A stretch of 64,000 bases of DNA from Agelas oroides (lineage: Eukaryota > Porifera > Demospongiae > Agelasida > Agelasidae): NCBI GenBank assembly GCA_949130485.1, contig OX422189.1:3171720-3235719 (forward strand), read 5' to 3'. This document shows positions 22,563 through 33,273 of the stretch, piece by piece (within the stretch, counting starts at the first letter, position 1; the number at the start of each line of letters is the position of its first letter). A program made the translations under genes and the position numbers. Below the pieces are notes generated by a model. That model was not told the DNA's origin and made no database searches. It saw only the letters and a list, made by a program, of their open reading frames with translations.

Positions 22563-22935
22563 TACTGTATAGCAGGAAATTTTTGCGAGGTCCAAATTTT
22601 TGCGATTTTCACGACTCATGACCAAAACGTGAAAATAAGAACCACGAAAATTTGAACACGTGAACTTTTGCGTGAACATTTGAACTCATGGAGATTTGCA
22701 CACATGCGTTTTGTGAGCTAGTCTCGCTCGATCTGACGATGGCACTGTATTGCTATTTCAAACCGGCAGACGACATCCTACCTCTCCCATGGGAGATCTG
22801 TTTGCCCGGTGACGATAAAGGGGCATGGTCAATAGCTCGTGCTAAACGCGAAAATTAAAACCACCAAAAGTTCTTCTGGAGGCGAAACGGGATTTTGGCG
22901 AAAAGTTGGACCAGCGAAAATTTCCCACTACGGTA
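22563..22935. mobile_element. 373-bp TA-type MITE
   Basis: The left end 'tactgtatagcaggaaattt' and the right end 'aaatttcccactacggta' are inverted copies. The similarity extends ~40 bp inward through 'gcgaggtccaa' versus 'ttggaccagcg'. Ends in TA, as in Tc1/mariner-type MITEs. The same end is seen at 26627 and 27632 in the Rac intron. Confidence 0.8.
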
Positions 22936-23299
22936 TGTAGTGTTTATTTAAGGTTTTCACTAGTTGGAGCATTACAGGTGAGGACAGTGAACCCCATATG
23001 TATTGCGTCATGGTCTGTGTTCGGCTTGCTAAGGCTCTCTCCATTCAGCGATATTAAGAAATAGAGCTTTCCTTATACAAAGGTATGTTATGATAGCTCC
23101 AGGCAAGTTAGTGTACCAAAAAGAGCAGTCAAGAATTTACAAAGAAGGCAGGATGAAATCAGTTGTCCCTGGATGCACACAGGATGTTCTCACAAAACTC
23201 ACAGGATGAAAGGTGGATGTATTAAGGATACCATATCAGAATGATATCATCCATGCAGTGACCAGCTATGGGTGATGTCATCAGTTGTCAATGGCAAAC

Positions 23300-23700
23300 A
23301 CATTGTACCTTGAGCAAGCCCCACACTATATAGCAAGACTGCATTGCGCACGTGTGTACGTATATATGCTTGTTTGCGGCCATATACCGTAAATTTTAAA
23401 TGAGCATATTTAAATATTTTACTGAGATCAAGCTTGTGCACTCAGAAGGTGAAGGGCTTATTGCCAGAGTGCAGCGTTGGCTACCCGGAGCGGAGATGAC
23501 TGAAGTTGAAACACGCATGGCAACTTACTTCTGGTTTGTGCTGCTACGGATCATCAACAGCAGCTGCTCACAGGCAGTACAAATTTAATATGGACGGTCA
23601 TGACAGTGGTTGAGGATGCTTCAGGTAAGGGCCATGCATAAACGGTACTCATGAGCATCGCAAATTCAGCTCATAATTTCAGTGTTAAGCTTAGTCCATG
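23300..23700 (-). mobile_element. MITE family 3, copy in inverse orientation
   Basis: Reads as the reverse complement of 31868-32323. It contains 'taccgtaaattttaaatgag', 'gcaatgcagtct' type sequence in inverse, and 'ttagcttagt'-like left-end sequence. Diverged at both ends. Confidence 0.6.
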
Positions 23701-24226
<526 letters not shown>

Positions 24227-24906
24227 ACACATCTTCCACGTAGTAGCTCATGGCTCAGTCCTATTTCCCCATGGCTTGGTAGTTCCTTGCATATCCTAGA
24301 TCTCCATGTGCACTGTGACTGCATGGAAGTGCAGTGAGTACATGCACCTCTCTCTTCTTATTCGTCTGATTGAAGTGCACTGTTACTGGTGTTGCTAGGC
24401 TGAATAGTAAGATCATCAAATGTGGTGCTAGCTAGGGGTATGGTACATAGTTAGTGCACCATGCCCACTCAGCGCATGTGTGCTTTTTTAATGTGTTGGT
24501 TGTTTGTCTTGCATTACCTGTATATGTAACTGTGGGCAGGGAGCAATACCTTTGAAGATAACTACATACATGGGAACTGACTCAGTCAACTCGCGACTGA
24601 GGACATGCAACATATGTAGCACTGAGGAAAAGAAGCCTGCTTAGCAATGCCTCAGTCTGATACCTGAGCTGTGTGAGTGTGTACCTATACCATAGGCCGG
24701 GAGTTATGTTATTGACACATTCATTGTGCAAATGTATTCCAATTAAAGCCCAGTTTAGGTACGTATTCATTGATATGTTACACATGTAAACATTGGAGGA
24801 TGAATTTAGATGTGCAGCAGTTGACAAAACAGGAAAGTTACTCTTCATTTAATGTACTGATAGTTTAGCTACATGTATCTTCATTGGGCACAATTTTTGT
24901 TCCCCT
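24227..24906. other. No gene recognised
   Basis: Upstream region of the Rac gene. No coding or repeat feature is supported. Confidence 0.3.
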
Positions 24907-25047
24907 TTGAGGTCAAAGTCTAGGTTGCAACGGAGGCACTATTTTGCTTACAACGTAGCCTGTCAAGCTAGATCTCTCTCACTCTTCAGGTGTGTTAGAG
25001 AGAATATCTAGCTTGATAGACTACTTGCAACCTAGACTTTGACCTTA
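24907..25047. mobile_element. 141-bp foldback just upstream of Rac
   Basis: 'gaggtcaaagtctaggttgc' (from 24909) faces its exact inverse 'gcaacctagactttgacctt' (ending at 25046). A second stem 'tgtcaagctagat' and 'atctagcttgata' lies inside. It is 60 bp upstream of the Rac start codon, so it may lie in the promoter or the 5' UTR intron. Confidence 0.85.
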
Positions 25048-25110
25048 ATGCGGAACTGTTTGTATGACATCAAGCTACATGCTGTATGCTGTTCCTCTCT
25101 GTCCTATAGG

Positions 25111-25229
25111 ATGGCGAAAACAGAACGGGATATAAAATGTGTGGTGGTGGGAGATGGATCCGTAGGAAAGACTTGTATGCTCATCTCATACACAACAAAC
25201 TCCTTTCCTGGAGAATATGTACCTACTAT
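25111..25229 (+). CDS. RAC1: Rac-family small GTPase, exon 1
   Basis: Begins with ATG one base after a good acceptor-like 'ctctgtcctatag', which suggests a 5' UTR intron. It encodes 39 residues: [20 protein letters not shown] with the P-loop GDGSVGKT, then [18 protein letters not shown], the switch I lead-in typical of Rac/Cdc42. It ends after two bases of codon 40 at donor AT|GTGAGT. Rac GTPases switch between GDP- and GTP-bound forms at the plasma membrane and drive actin remodelling and NADPH oxidase activity. Spliced length with exon 2 is 196 residues, close to the usual ~192. Confidence 0.95.
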
Positions 25230-25299
25230 GTGAGTTCAAGGGGAGAGGGGGGAAGTGGTGTACAACTATTCACATGTATAGTGTAGCCTCATTCTACCT

Positions 25300-25544
25300 T
25301 AGCCTTGTTCCCAGGCCTTCCCACTGACAGTTTCGATCACTTACAGTGTGCAAAAACAGTGGTGGAAGGCCTGGTCCATTTTACTCCATGAATGATGCCA
25401 ATATTTACCTAGGTAGACAGGAGGAGTGCCTGACAGAAAGAATAAGCTTTAGGCTTAGTTCTGTTAGACCAATCCTTCACCCTCTGTTTTTGCACGCTGC
25501 AAGCAATCAAAAATGGATGGTGGGAAGGCCTAGGAATGAGGCTA
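25300..25544. mobile_element. TAGCCTYG foldback-family member in the Rac intron
   Basis: Starts 'tagccttgttcccaggcctt' and ends 'aaggcctaggaatgaggcta', an inverted pair with the ends of the 38843-39658 family. The 9-bp flanks do not match each other, so the target duplication is not confirmed. Confidence 0.6.
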
Positions 25545-25903
25545 CTTGTATCTATTAATCTGAGGAGTATGGTGTATCCCAGACAATGGTGTCCCACACA
25601 CTGTTTCTGGTCGGGAAACAACCCCTTATCCAACCTTGTACCCTACCAGAAACACAAGCCATATGAAACAGGTTGCATGTCCCAGACTCTCACTACCTCC
25701 AGTATTTGATTGCTTCCAGTATGTAAACAGGGAGGGAGAAAGCCTGGAAATCTTGTCATGTGCGGTGATGTCATGTAACGTGAGGTAGCAGGAGGTAGAC
25801 AGACAGGGGGCAGTACCCAATGAAGAATGTTGAGGTCCTTCCTTGTGCAAGGTCTGGGAGCTAGAACATTTTGAAGTTAGTGTCAATACAGCTCATTGTT
25901 TAA

Positions 25904-26495
25904 GGTTACGGGATACCGCTCGCGCGCGCGTAGTTACCGTATATTCTAAATTTACGTACGCACGTTACAATTTTCACTTGAAACAGCCACGACTAGGTAT
26001 GTATTTTTCCAGCCAAATGTAGAGTTCAGCAGCTATGTATATGAAGCGGTTTAACGTCCTAAGTGCTAAAAAATGGACAATGCAGGTCCAGACGGAGAGC
26101 TTTTTGGGATAGCGTCAGCTGTCGTAAGTATACAGAAGTTAATAATTGTGTGGTACGTCGAGTTCAGCGGAAAACAGACTGTTTCTTAAAAAGCGAGAGG
26201 TATTTTTCAAAAACGCCTTCGTCCGGACCTAGAAAATGTTAAGAATTGTCCTTCTGCGTTGCCGTTCCTCCCTTCCGGTTGTTTGCGGAAGCGGAATTTG
26301 GCTGGAAAATTCGCGAACTTTGACCACGCGTGCAAGACCGACCCTTAGAGATCTCTCATTGCTTCTCACTGTGGAAGTTTGTGTCGTGCCTCTCGACTCA
26401 TCCTTCGTGTTTTGCAGCTGTAGCCTAACGTACGCAGCCACCGAGAGGTGGTCCATCTGGACCGCTGACCACGCCCACTTCCGTATCCCGTAACC
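25904..26495. mobile_element. 592-bp MITE with TTAA target duplication
   Basis: The left end 'ggttacgggatac' and the right end 'gtatcccgtaacc' are perfect inverted repeats flanked by TTAA at 25900-25903 and 26496-26499. TTAA targets are typical of piggyBac and Kolobok elements. GC-rich interior, no transposase. Confidence 0.85.
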
Positions 26496-26626
26496 TTAAT
26501 ACACTTTTAGCTAGCCTCGTTCCCCCGGCCCAGAAGAGGAGGCGGGGTACCTGGCTTCAGCCGTTTGCACAGTAGAATAGGAAAAGAACAACCAGTGGGA
26601 TTAGAGAATGAGCAGTAGGATGGATG

Positions 26627-27632
26627 TACCGTATAGAGGGAAATTTTCGAACTAGGGCCTGAACGAAGGGGGGAAATCCCCATTGGAATGTTTGGTAACT
26701 AACATTCGAACAACATTCGGTAGAATCAAGATATTATGTAACATGGGCGTGCTTGTGGTTTCTGCATGAATGCACAATCCATGTTTACTTAAAAGTATAT
26801 TTAAGCCACTCGCCTGTCTACGGAAGTGTCTTTTGTGGGGTGGACCGACCGCTGGCAGCGACGATGGACACACCAGCTACTTCGCAGAAGCGATCCGCTT
26901 CCTCGTCCCTCACCACTGAAGATTGCCAGTCTACCGCTAGTGTCGGGAGCATCTCTCCGCCTTGCATTCTACGCTTGGCTATGCCACACCGAAGGCCTGA
27001 AATGTTTATCCGCCATCTTGCAAGATTGCACGTGGGGTGTGCATTGATTAGAAATAGGTCACTTGCGAATATATTTTTACCTTCAAATGTTCGGGAATTC
27101 GAACAAATGTTTGAATGTTAGTACATTCGTTCAGGCCCAATTTCGAGCTTTTTGTTTGTGTGTTTTTGCGATCAAACACCAGCTTGTGAAAATTTCTTTC
27201 TGCAAAAATTTCTTCCTCCAAACGTTTCCTGCTGAAAATGAGTTGAGGAAGCTGATCATATTGCTGTTGAGCCATGGATCCAGCAACTGAACAGAGAATT
27301 GACCCACCTCATGGTAGAAACGAGCAAATAGCGGAAATTTTTCCTAGAACGTCATTTACAGTCAACTTGCCGCAACTGTGAATGGATCCTCGGAGTAGCT
27401 CGCTCCCTTTTGGCATAGCACTTCTTCTCAGAGCGACCAACACACTTCTGATGTGTGGCTCGTTTTGACATTGAAGTGCATGCTGAGTTCCCTAGCAGGG
27501 TCGTCATTTCCATGTGTGAAGTTGTAGGGGGTGTGGTCATAGATCATGACCTTGTTGCAACATTGCAAATTGAAATAAAAATTTTTTCTGGCACATTTGT
27601 TTGTGGTTAGCAAAAATTTCCCGCTATATGGA
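26627..27632. mobile_element. TA-type MITE split by a nested element
   Basis: The left end 'taccgtatagagggaaattt' and the right end 'aaatttcccgctatatgg' are inverted copies and match the MITE at 22563-22935. Its interior is interrupted near the left end by the insertion at 26651-27138. Confidence 0.7.
26651..27138. mobile_element. Nested MITE with GGGCCTGAACGAA ends and an 8-bp target repeat
   Basis: 'gggcctgaacgaa' (26655) faces 'ttcgttcaggccc' (27126-27138). The 8-bp flanks 'attttcga' and 'aatttcga' match at 7 of 8 positions, as expected of a hAT-like target duplication. 'cattcgaacaa'-like motifs recur inside both ends. Confidence 0.7.
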
Positions 27633-27722
27633 AGAATGCACAATTGTGGTACACTGTGATCAGTTACAGTATGTGGGACAGTAAGTGTATATGTGAGTAT
27701 AGAGGTGTGTATTGATTGGAAG

Positions 27723-27960
<238 letters not shown>

Positions 27961-27962
27961 AG

Positions 27963-28434
27963 CTTTGATAACTACACAGCAAATGTATTTGTGGATGGTC
28001 GACCTGTTAGCCTGGGGCTATGGGACACAGCAGGACAGGATGACTATGACAGGCTGCGACCACTCTCCTACCCTGACACAGACATCTTCCTAATCTGCTT
28101 CTCCCTCGTCAATCCTAACTCTTTTGCCAACGTCGCAGACAAGTGGTATCCAGAAATCAGCCACCATGCACCCGGGGTACCAAAAATCCTGGTAGGTACC
28201 AAGTTGGATTTGCGAGACAACACGGCAGAGGTGGAGAGATTGAGATCTCGCAAGCAGAGTCCGATCACACCACAGCAGGGGGAGGCAATGCGGAAGAAGA
28301 TAGGAGCAGTGTGTTTCAAAGAGTGCTCTGCACTGACACATGCAGGACTTAAAGATATTTTTGATGAGGCAATTAAAGTGGTTTTGTTTCCTGAGACCAA
28401 GAAGAAGAAGAGGTCAAAGTGCACTATACTCTGA
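27963..28434 (+). CDS. RAC1: Rac-family small GTPase, exon 2
   Basis: The acceptor is the terminal AG of the CA repeat (27961-27962). The exon starts C TTT GAT AAC, completing ATC (Ile40) and giving VPT-I-FDNY, the Rac switch I effector loop (the usual residue is Val). It contains the switch II motif [19 protein letters not shown], the G4 motif GTKLDLRD, the Rho insert region ([12 protein letters not shown]), the G5 motif [11 protein letters not shown], and a polybasic tail KKKKRSK before the CAAX box CTIL, predicted to be geranylgeranylated. All catalytic positions expected of a Rho GTPase are present (Gly12-equivalent, Gln61-equivalent in AGQ). The stop is at 28432-28434. I judge the gene functional. 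Confidence 0.95.
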
Positions 28435-28470
28435 AGAACGTAGCAAGAACACGAAATCACTGAATGAGAA

Positions 28471-28476
28471 AATAAA
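28471..28476 (+). terminator. Polyadenylation signal AATAAA of Rac
   Basis: A canonical AATAAA 37 bp past the stop codon, with T-rich and TG-rich sequence after it. Confidence 0.5.
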
Positions 28477-29076
28477 CTGGTACAGTAACTTTCCTTATTG
28501 TATTGTTAATATTTTAGAATGCTTATTTTGTATGGCTGGTACTTACGTACATTGTTTCAACTGTCTCTATTAGTCTAAGATATTATGTATATACATTATT
28601 GCATCTTCTTCCCAAAGTTCTATTTGTTTCTTCAAAGGATTTATGTACCAGTGCTATAGGATTGTCCATTTTTCATAGTATTTGCCTGCATTCATACTTT
28701 TTGCTTTCTCCACCTTTGTAATGTGCTGTGCAGGTAGTTGTATCACTGGAGCATTCAGTGATGACCTGGTGCATTAAGTATCATGTTGAGTGTGTGCTTC
28801 TTTTCATCCACAGTTGTATACTTCTGTTTGCAGTATCACCTGATTTGAAAGTACAAGATGTTCTTATACTGCCGTGCCTTCACCATCACCTACACTAATT
28901 AACGAGGAATATGTGAAGGCCTGGGTATAATTGAGGGGAATTTCATGACCAAACCGCACTGAACACTTCTTTATCCTGTTCAGGTTTTCCTTTTTTTACA
29001 ACACAGATACCTCAGACTATGCCTACTCCTCATTGAATTTGTGTACACATAAGCCTGTTTTGGCAAAGTAAATAGT

Positions 29077-29180
29077 GTCTATGATCATACCACACTGACT
29101 AACACTAGTTCTTGTCTGATCACCTGCTCAGTACCTGCATGGATGGGTGACCACTAGCTAGGTGTTGGTGGGCTTTCTCT
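29077..29180 (+). pseudogene. 5S rRNA-like relic 1 (internal deletion)
   Basis: 'atgatcataccacactgact' through 'cttgtctgatcacc' and 'tggatgggtgacca' follows 5S rRNA order. The box A segment (GAAGTTAAGC) is deleted, so it cannot be a normal pol III gene. Confidence 0.7.
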
Positions 29181-29265
29181 CTTTGTTCTTTTGTCTCCTC
29201 ATTTTCAGCTTTTGCTTTGAATCTTCCAACTAACAAAGTTGTTGTTGCAAAGTGGCTAGCACCTA

Positions 29266-29372
29266 ATAGATGACCATACTACACTGAATACACCAGTTCT
29301 CGTCTGATCTCTGAAGTTAAGCAGTGTCGGGCCTGCTCAGTACTTGGATGGGTGACCACCTGGAAAGATGTT
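29266..29372 (+). pseudogene. 5S rRNA-like relic 2 (most complete)
   Basis: Contains 'gaccatactacactgaatac', 'ccagttctcgtctgatctct', box A 'gaagttaagca', 'gtcgggcctg' and box C 'tacttggatgggtgaccacc', in the order and spacing of 5S rRNA. The first bases and the 3' arm after 'acctggaaaga' do not pair as in a functional 5S. It is therefore a decayed gene or a 5S-derived SINE head. Confidence 0.75.
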
Positions 29373-29429
29373 ATCTTTATCTTGATGTCTTCTCTCTTTC
29401 TATATATGAATACTAATTAAAGCTGTTGA

Positions 29430-29490
29430 TGGTTGCCTATGACCATGCCCCACTGAGTCTGCTTGGATGGTTGAAAGCCACAGCTACCAG
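29430..29490 (+). pseudogene. 5S rRNA-like relic 3 (large deletion)
   Basis: 'gcctatgaccatgccccact' matches the 5S 5' end and is followed directly by 'gcttggatggttga', resembling box C. The middle is missing. Confidence 0.5.
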
Positions 29491-31867
29491 ACACACATGC
29501 AAGCATAGCTACACACATGCAAGCATACAAACACATGTACATATACACAGAGCTGATGATGATGCATGGACAGGAGGTTGTAGAAGCTACTGTCTCCTCA
29601 AAGTTCTGTCCGCTTCTCTTTTTCCATTTCTCAACATCCATGGCGATGCTGTGTGGGACCTCCTTCATTGAGGGACCATCTTACTGCAGATATTGTTTGG
29701 TACTAGCATTAAAAGGTATCTACCATTACAATAATACCATAGTAGACTGAGGGCAACAAAGTGAACTTTAGGATAATATATAAATTTTTGTGGATGCCAT
29801 CTCTGTTCCATGACACACACACTAATTATATACACGGATGCTGGGTAGTTTTGGCTTCTTTGCTTCCATCCTTTTACCAGTGGGAATTATAGAGGTCATG
29901 ATTTGACTCCCAACTAAAAAGCATGTTACAGTGCTTATATTATAGTTTGACCCCCACCGAGGCTTGAGTTACACATGCTGTAATTTGTTTGTCGCCACTG
30001 AGTTACACAGTGCTAAGTTTGCCCCATCACTCCTCCATCTATTTCTTGTTTGAGATGCTGCTGTAGCTATGTAAACATGTAAGCATCCATGTCAATTACC
30101 CATTGCATGGGCTCTATCTGACATGCAGGCCAGTATATACTGCTATCTGTGCAGAAGTAGCTCAGTTACAGCCATGGCACTCGTGTGCACACAGTGTCTC
30201 AACTGACCCTAACCATGTGCTAGCTATCTGTATCCAGCTAGGGGCTATAAGCCACTGTTGTACTGCAGCCAAAATACAAGTACACACATCTCACTCTCCT
30301 CCCCTCTAATCCAGGATGCACAACAAACTTAACAATGCAAATGTCTTTTTAAGAGAGTAATTATGTGTTTAGAGAGACCAGACATATACAACAAAACAAA
30401 CACTCTGTATGTGACTATGGGTGCATCTGTACTAGCACTGATCATAACAAGTCCATCAATGCTACTGCATGGAGCTACTGTAAAGATTCATGTGTGGCAA
30501 TAAAAACTATTCTAATTCTTGCATCGTCTCTAAGTAGTCTCTCTGTGCTCTCTGACATCGCCCACCAGGGTCCAAGTCTAAAGAAAATGCAAGATATAGA
30601 TGTTCAACAATCAGTTCTGCTGCTACACAATAATTGAGTGCCACACCCTCTGATCAGGTCTCTAAGTGGTTTTCACTATCACCATAGTGGTAGCTAGCTA
30701 CTTTTCCACCATGGAATAGTCTTGCAACCCAGACCCTTTCTGTTCCTCAGCACCAATTGCTTCAGTATAGGCACTGGGAAGAAGGCTCTGGAGACTTAGG
30801 ATCACTTATTGTTAATGTCTATAATGTACTTATGGAAATAAGACGCACACAATCATTCATTGGTCATACCTACTAGATGCTGCTGCCACTGGTGTTTGCC
30901 AAACTACTTGTACTGTTTGAGTGGTGATCAAGCTTGGTTTCCAGTGGCATCTCAGGCAATCACAGGTCCACGGAAGTATTGATTAACACAGGTTTCCCCA
31001 CTACCAGTATGCAGTGGAACAAACCCTTTTCAGAGTTTCAAAAAGCTCACATCCTGACTTCCAACCTACATGATACTGATCAGCTGTAGCTCCCTATTTA
31101 CCTACTCAGTCACAAGGAATATGTGACCAAACTACTCTAATTGCATGTTCTGTAATTTCATTGGCTCTATTGAAACTTTGCTAGACATTCACGTAAAGTG
31201 ATCCTAAGAATCCAGACCCTTCCTCTGTGTGTTGGACACTGGAAGTGATTGAACGGAAAGGTCTGGTTTGTGGACTAATCAGGGAAAGGGTTTAGTGTCA
31301 CATGTGAACACTCCTGTAATTATAGAGTCAGTTAATGTAAGTTTGAAAAGGAGGAAAGAACCATGAAGGAGTGGAATGAGGTGGAGACTGAATGAAGAAT
31401 TTGTAATATGCACTACATTCACTATATATCAAAACTCCACCTGATTTACAGCACTGCCATATTGTCCCAAGCAAGCATGGTGAATAACAAAAGTCAGTAT
31501 TAAACCTTAAACCAATCAATGGGGTATTATCCACTAGACACTACTTTTGGTAAAGGTCATCAAAGTTATATGCATACACCCCTTCAATTATGGAGGTAGT
31601 CAAGTACTTCCTACACACAAACACCCACCCCTTCAATTATCATGTTGTAGCTGCAAGTGCCGATGGGGGCAATATGGTAACAAGAGTGCATGATGACATC
31701 ATTTTCATTGCATGAGGGAGGGAGGAAGAGAGTGTAACTGCCAAAAATTCAAAACAGGCAGAATCTCTCGCGTATACTAAAAATAGAACACACCTTCCCA
31801 AAAGTTCACAGTTCCACAATCTATGACTTCACAACGCCCCATTACCCTCGTAACTAGAAAATGTAGA
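29491..31867. other. Gene-free region
   Basis: No coding exon, RNA gene or long repeat recognised. It may hold distal sequence of neighbouring genes. Confidence 0.35.
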
Positions 31868-32323
31868 ACATTGTGGGGGCGAGCCTGAGCAAGCAGCTAC
31901 TATGTCTACACATGAATAGACTAAGCTTCATGCTGAATCGCTAGCGTTTATGATTGCCGTTTATGCACGACCCTTACCTGAAGCGATCTCAAGCCCGCGT
32001 GTCATTTTGTACTGTCTGTGAGCAGCCTGCCGTTGATGCCGTGTCAGTCCCTAGCTGCTGTGACAAACAAGAAATAAGGTGCCGTGCATGCTTAAACTTG
32101 AGCCATCTTCGCTACTGTTGTCGTCGCCACACTCTGGCAGTAGCCCAGCATTGCCATTCACCTATTGAGGCTGCCTACAAGTGCATACATGAGGATGTTC
32201 AATTTGGGAGATATTTAAATGCTCATTTAAAATTTACGGTATATGGCCGCAAGCATAGGTACATACACACACACTTCCGCAATGCAGTCCCGCTAGTGTG
32301 GGGCTCGCTCAGGCTCGCCCCAA
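31868..32323 (+). mobile_element. MITE family 3, best copy
   Basis: The left end 'gtgggggcgagcctgagcaa' and the right end 'gctcgctcaggctcgcccc' form an inverted repeat. About 456 bp. The 127-codon open frame across it (31954-32337) has matching but broken counterparts in other copies and is not taken as a gene. Confidence 0.7.
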
Positions 32324-32472
32324 TCAACATGATGTGAGCGCTCCAAGCTTACCTGCCAAGTTCTAGCTATACAGGAACAGTTCTCGGTCCTTCCTGGTGC
32401 GACAAACTTTGTTTTACAATGCTATCCACTCCTGACAGTCGAAGAAGGCTGCATAGCCTTTCAGTCAAACTC

Positions 32473-33080
32473 TCGAAAAGCTTTCTTTGACTCTCAATAC
32501 TCATCTCCTCCTCCCGCAATCCTGAGCTGCTAAGTGTCCCCTATTGCTGCACAAACAGCTCTTATACAGTTTTCTCGTGTTACCATCCATTTCGCTGGCT
32601 GCTCGTACTATCAGAACCTGTCTACTCAATCGATCGCGCGTTGTAACATGTGCACTGCAATCTCGAGATTGCACAAGGTCAATCTCGGGATTGCTGCACA
32701 TTATAAGGATTCCGAAAATGTGCTGCGCAATTCCGCAAATTCCTAGATTGCGTGGACATTTACACCGTGAAGCAAAAGCAGCTCGTTGTCCTGTACGCCA
32801 GACACCACGGAGTTTGTCCCACTGAACAGAAGATTGGTATTCCGCGAAAGAACGTCCAGCGGTGGTTGAATAGCTTTTGTGACAGTTACTACGAACAGAG
32901 CAACTCCAATCAGCAACTTGACACGTGCGGCCCGACTGTCCTTTCCCAGTCTAATACATGTGCTAGGCGCCACTCCAAAGTGCCCTTTTACCATGTGTAT
33001 ATCATTCCCGTTCTAGTAAGAAGTGCCTTCTGGTGCTGGAACTATTTTTGAGGGTCGCCTACATTAGAAACTTTATGGTA
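32473..33080 (+). mobile_element. Pogo-like non-autonomous element, 5'-truncated copy 1
   Basis: Corresponds to the right ~45% of the full copies at 37095, 41122 and 46544 and ends in the same 'gaaactttatggta'. It carries the best version of the HTH remnant: YTVKQKQLVVLYARHHGV and GIPRKNVQRWLN, then a stop. This resembles the CENP-B/psq-type DNA-binding helix-turn-helix of pogo/Tigger transposases. Confidence 0.75.
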
Positions 33081-33189
33081 CCTCAGAAATATTAAGCATG
33101 AGTATATTTCCTCATTTTGTAGCTTTATTGGCTCTAAGTTCCACGTTAGCAGTATGAAATGTGGAACTAGCTTTTTACTAGTTACTTAC

Positions 33190-33273
33190 TTCAGTGTTTT
33201 CAAGCTCTGGTTCACCCTCAGAGCACCAGCCAGTGCAGACGCTCCAGAATCTCCAATTGTATTCCATTCAAGA
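33190..33273 (-). CDS. LRR exon, B type
   Basis: 84 bp, phase-2 introns on both sides, donor GTAAGT. Starts LEWNTIGDSG, then the B framework ASALAGALRVNQSLKTL. This is the lowest-coordinate (most C-terminal) LRR exon found. Confidence 0.85.

Noticed and set aside
31954-32337. 127-codon frame (Cys-rich) on the plus strand
   Set aside because: It coincides with a MITE whose other copies (2790, 23300, 60968) are broken in this frame. The composition is explained by the repeat.
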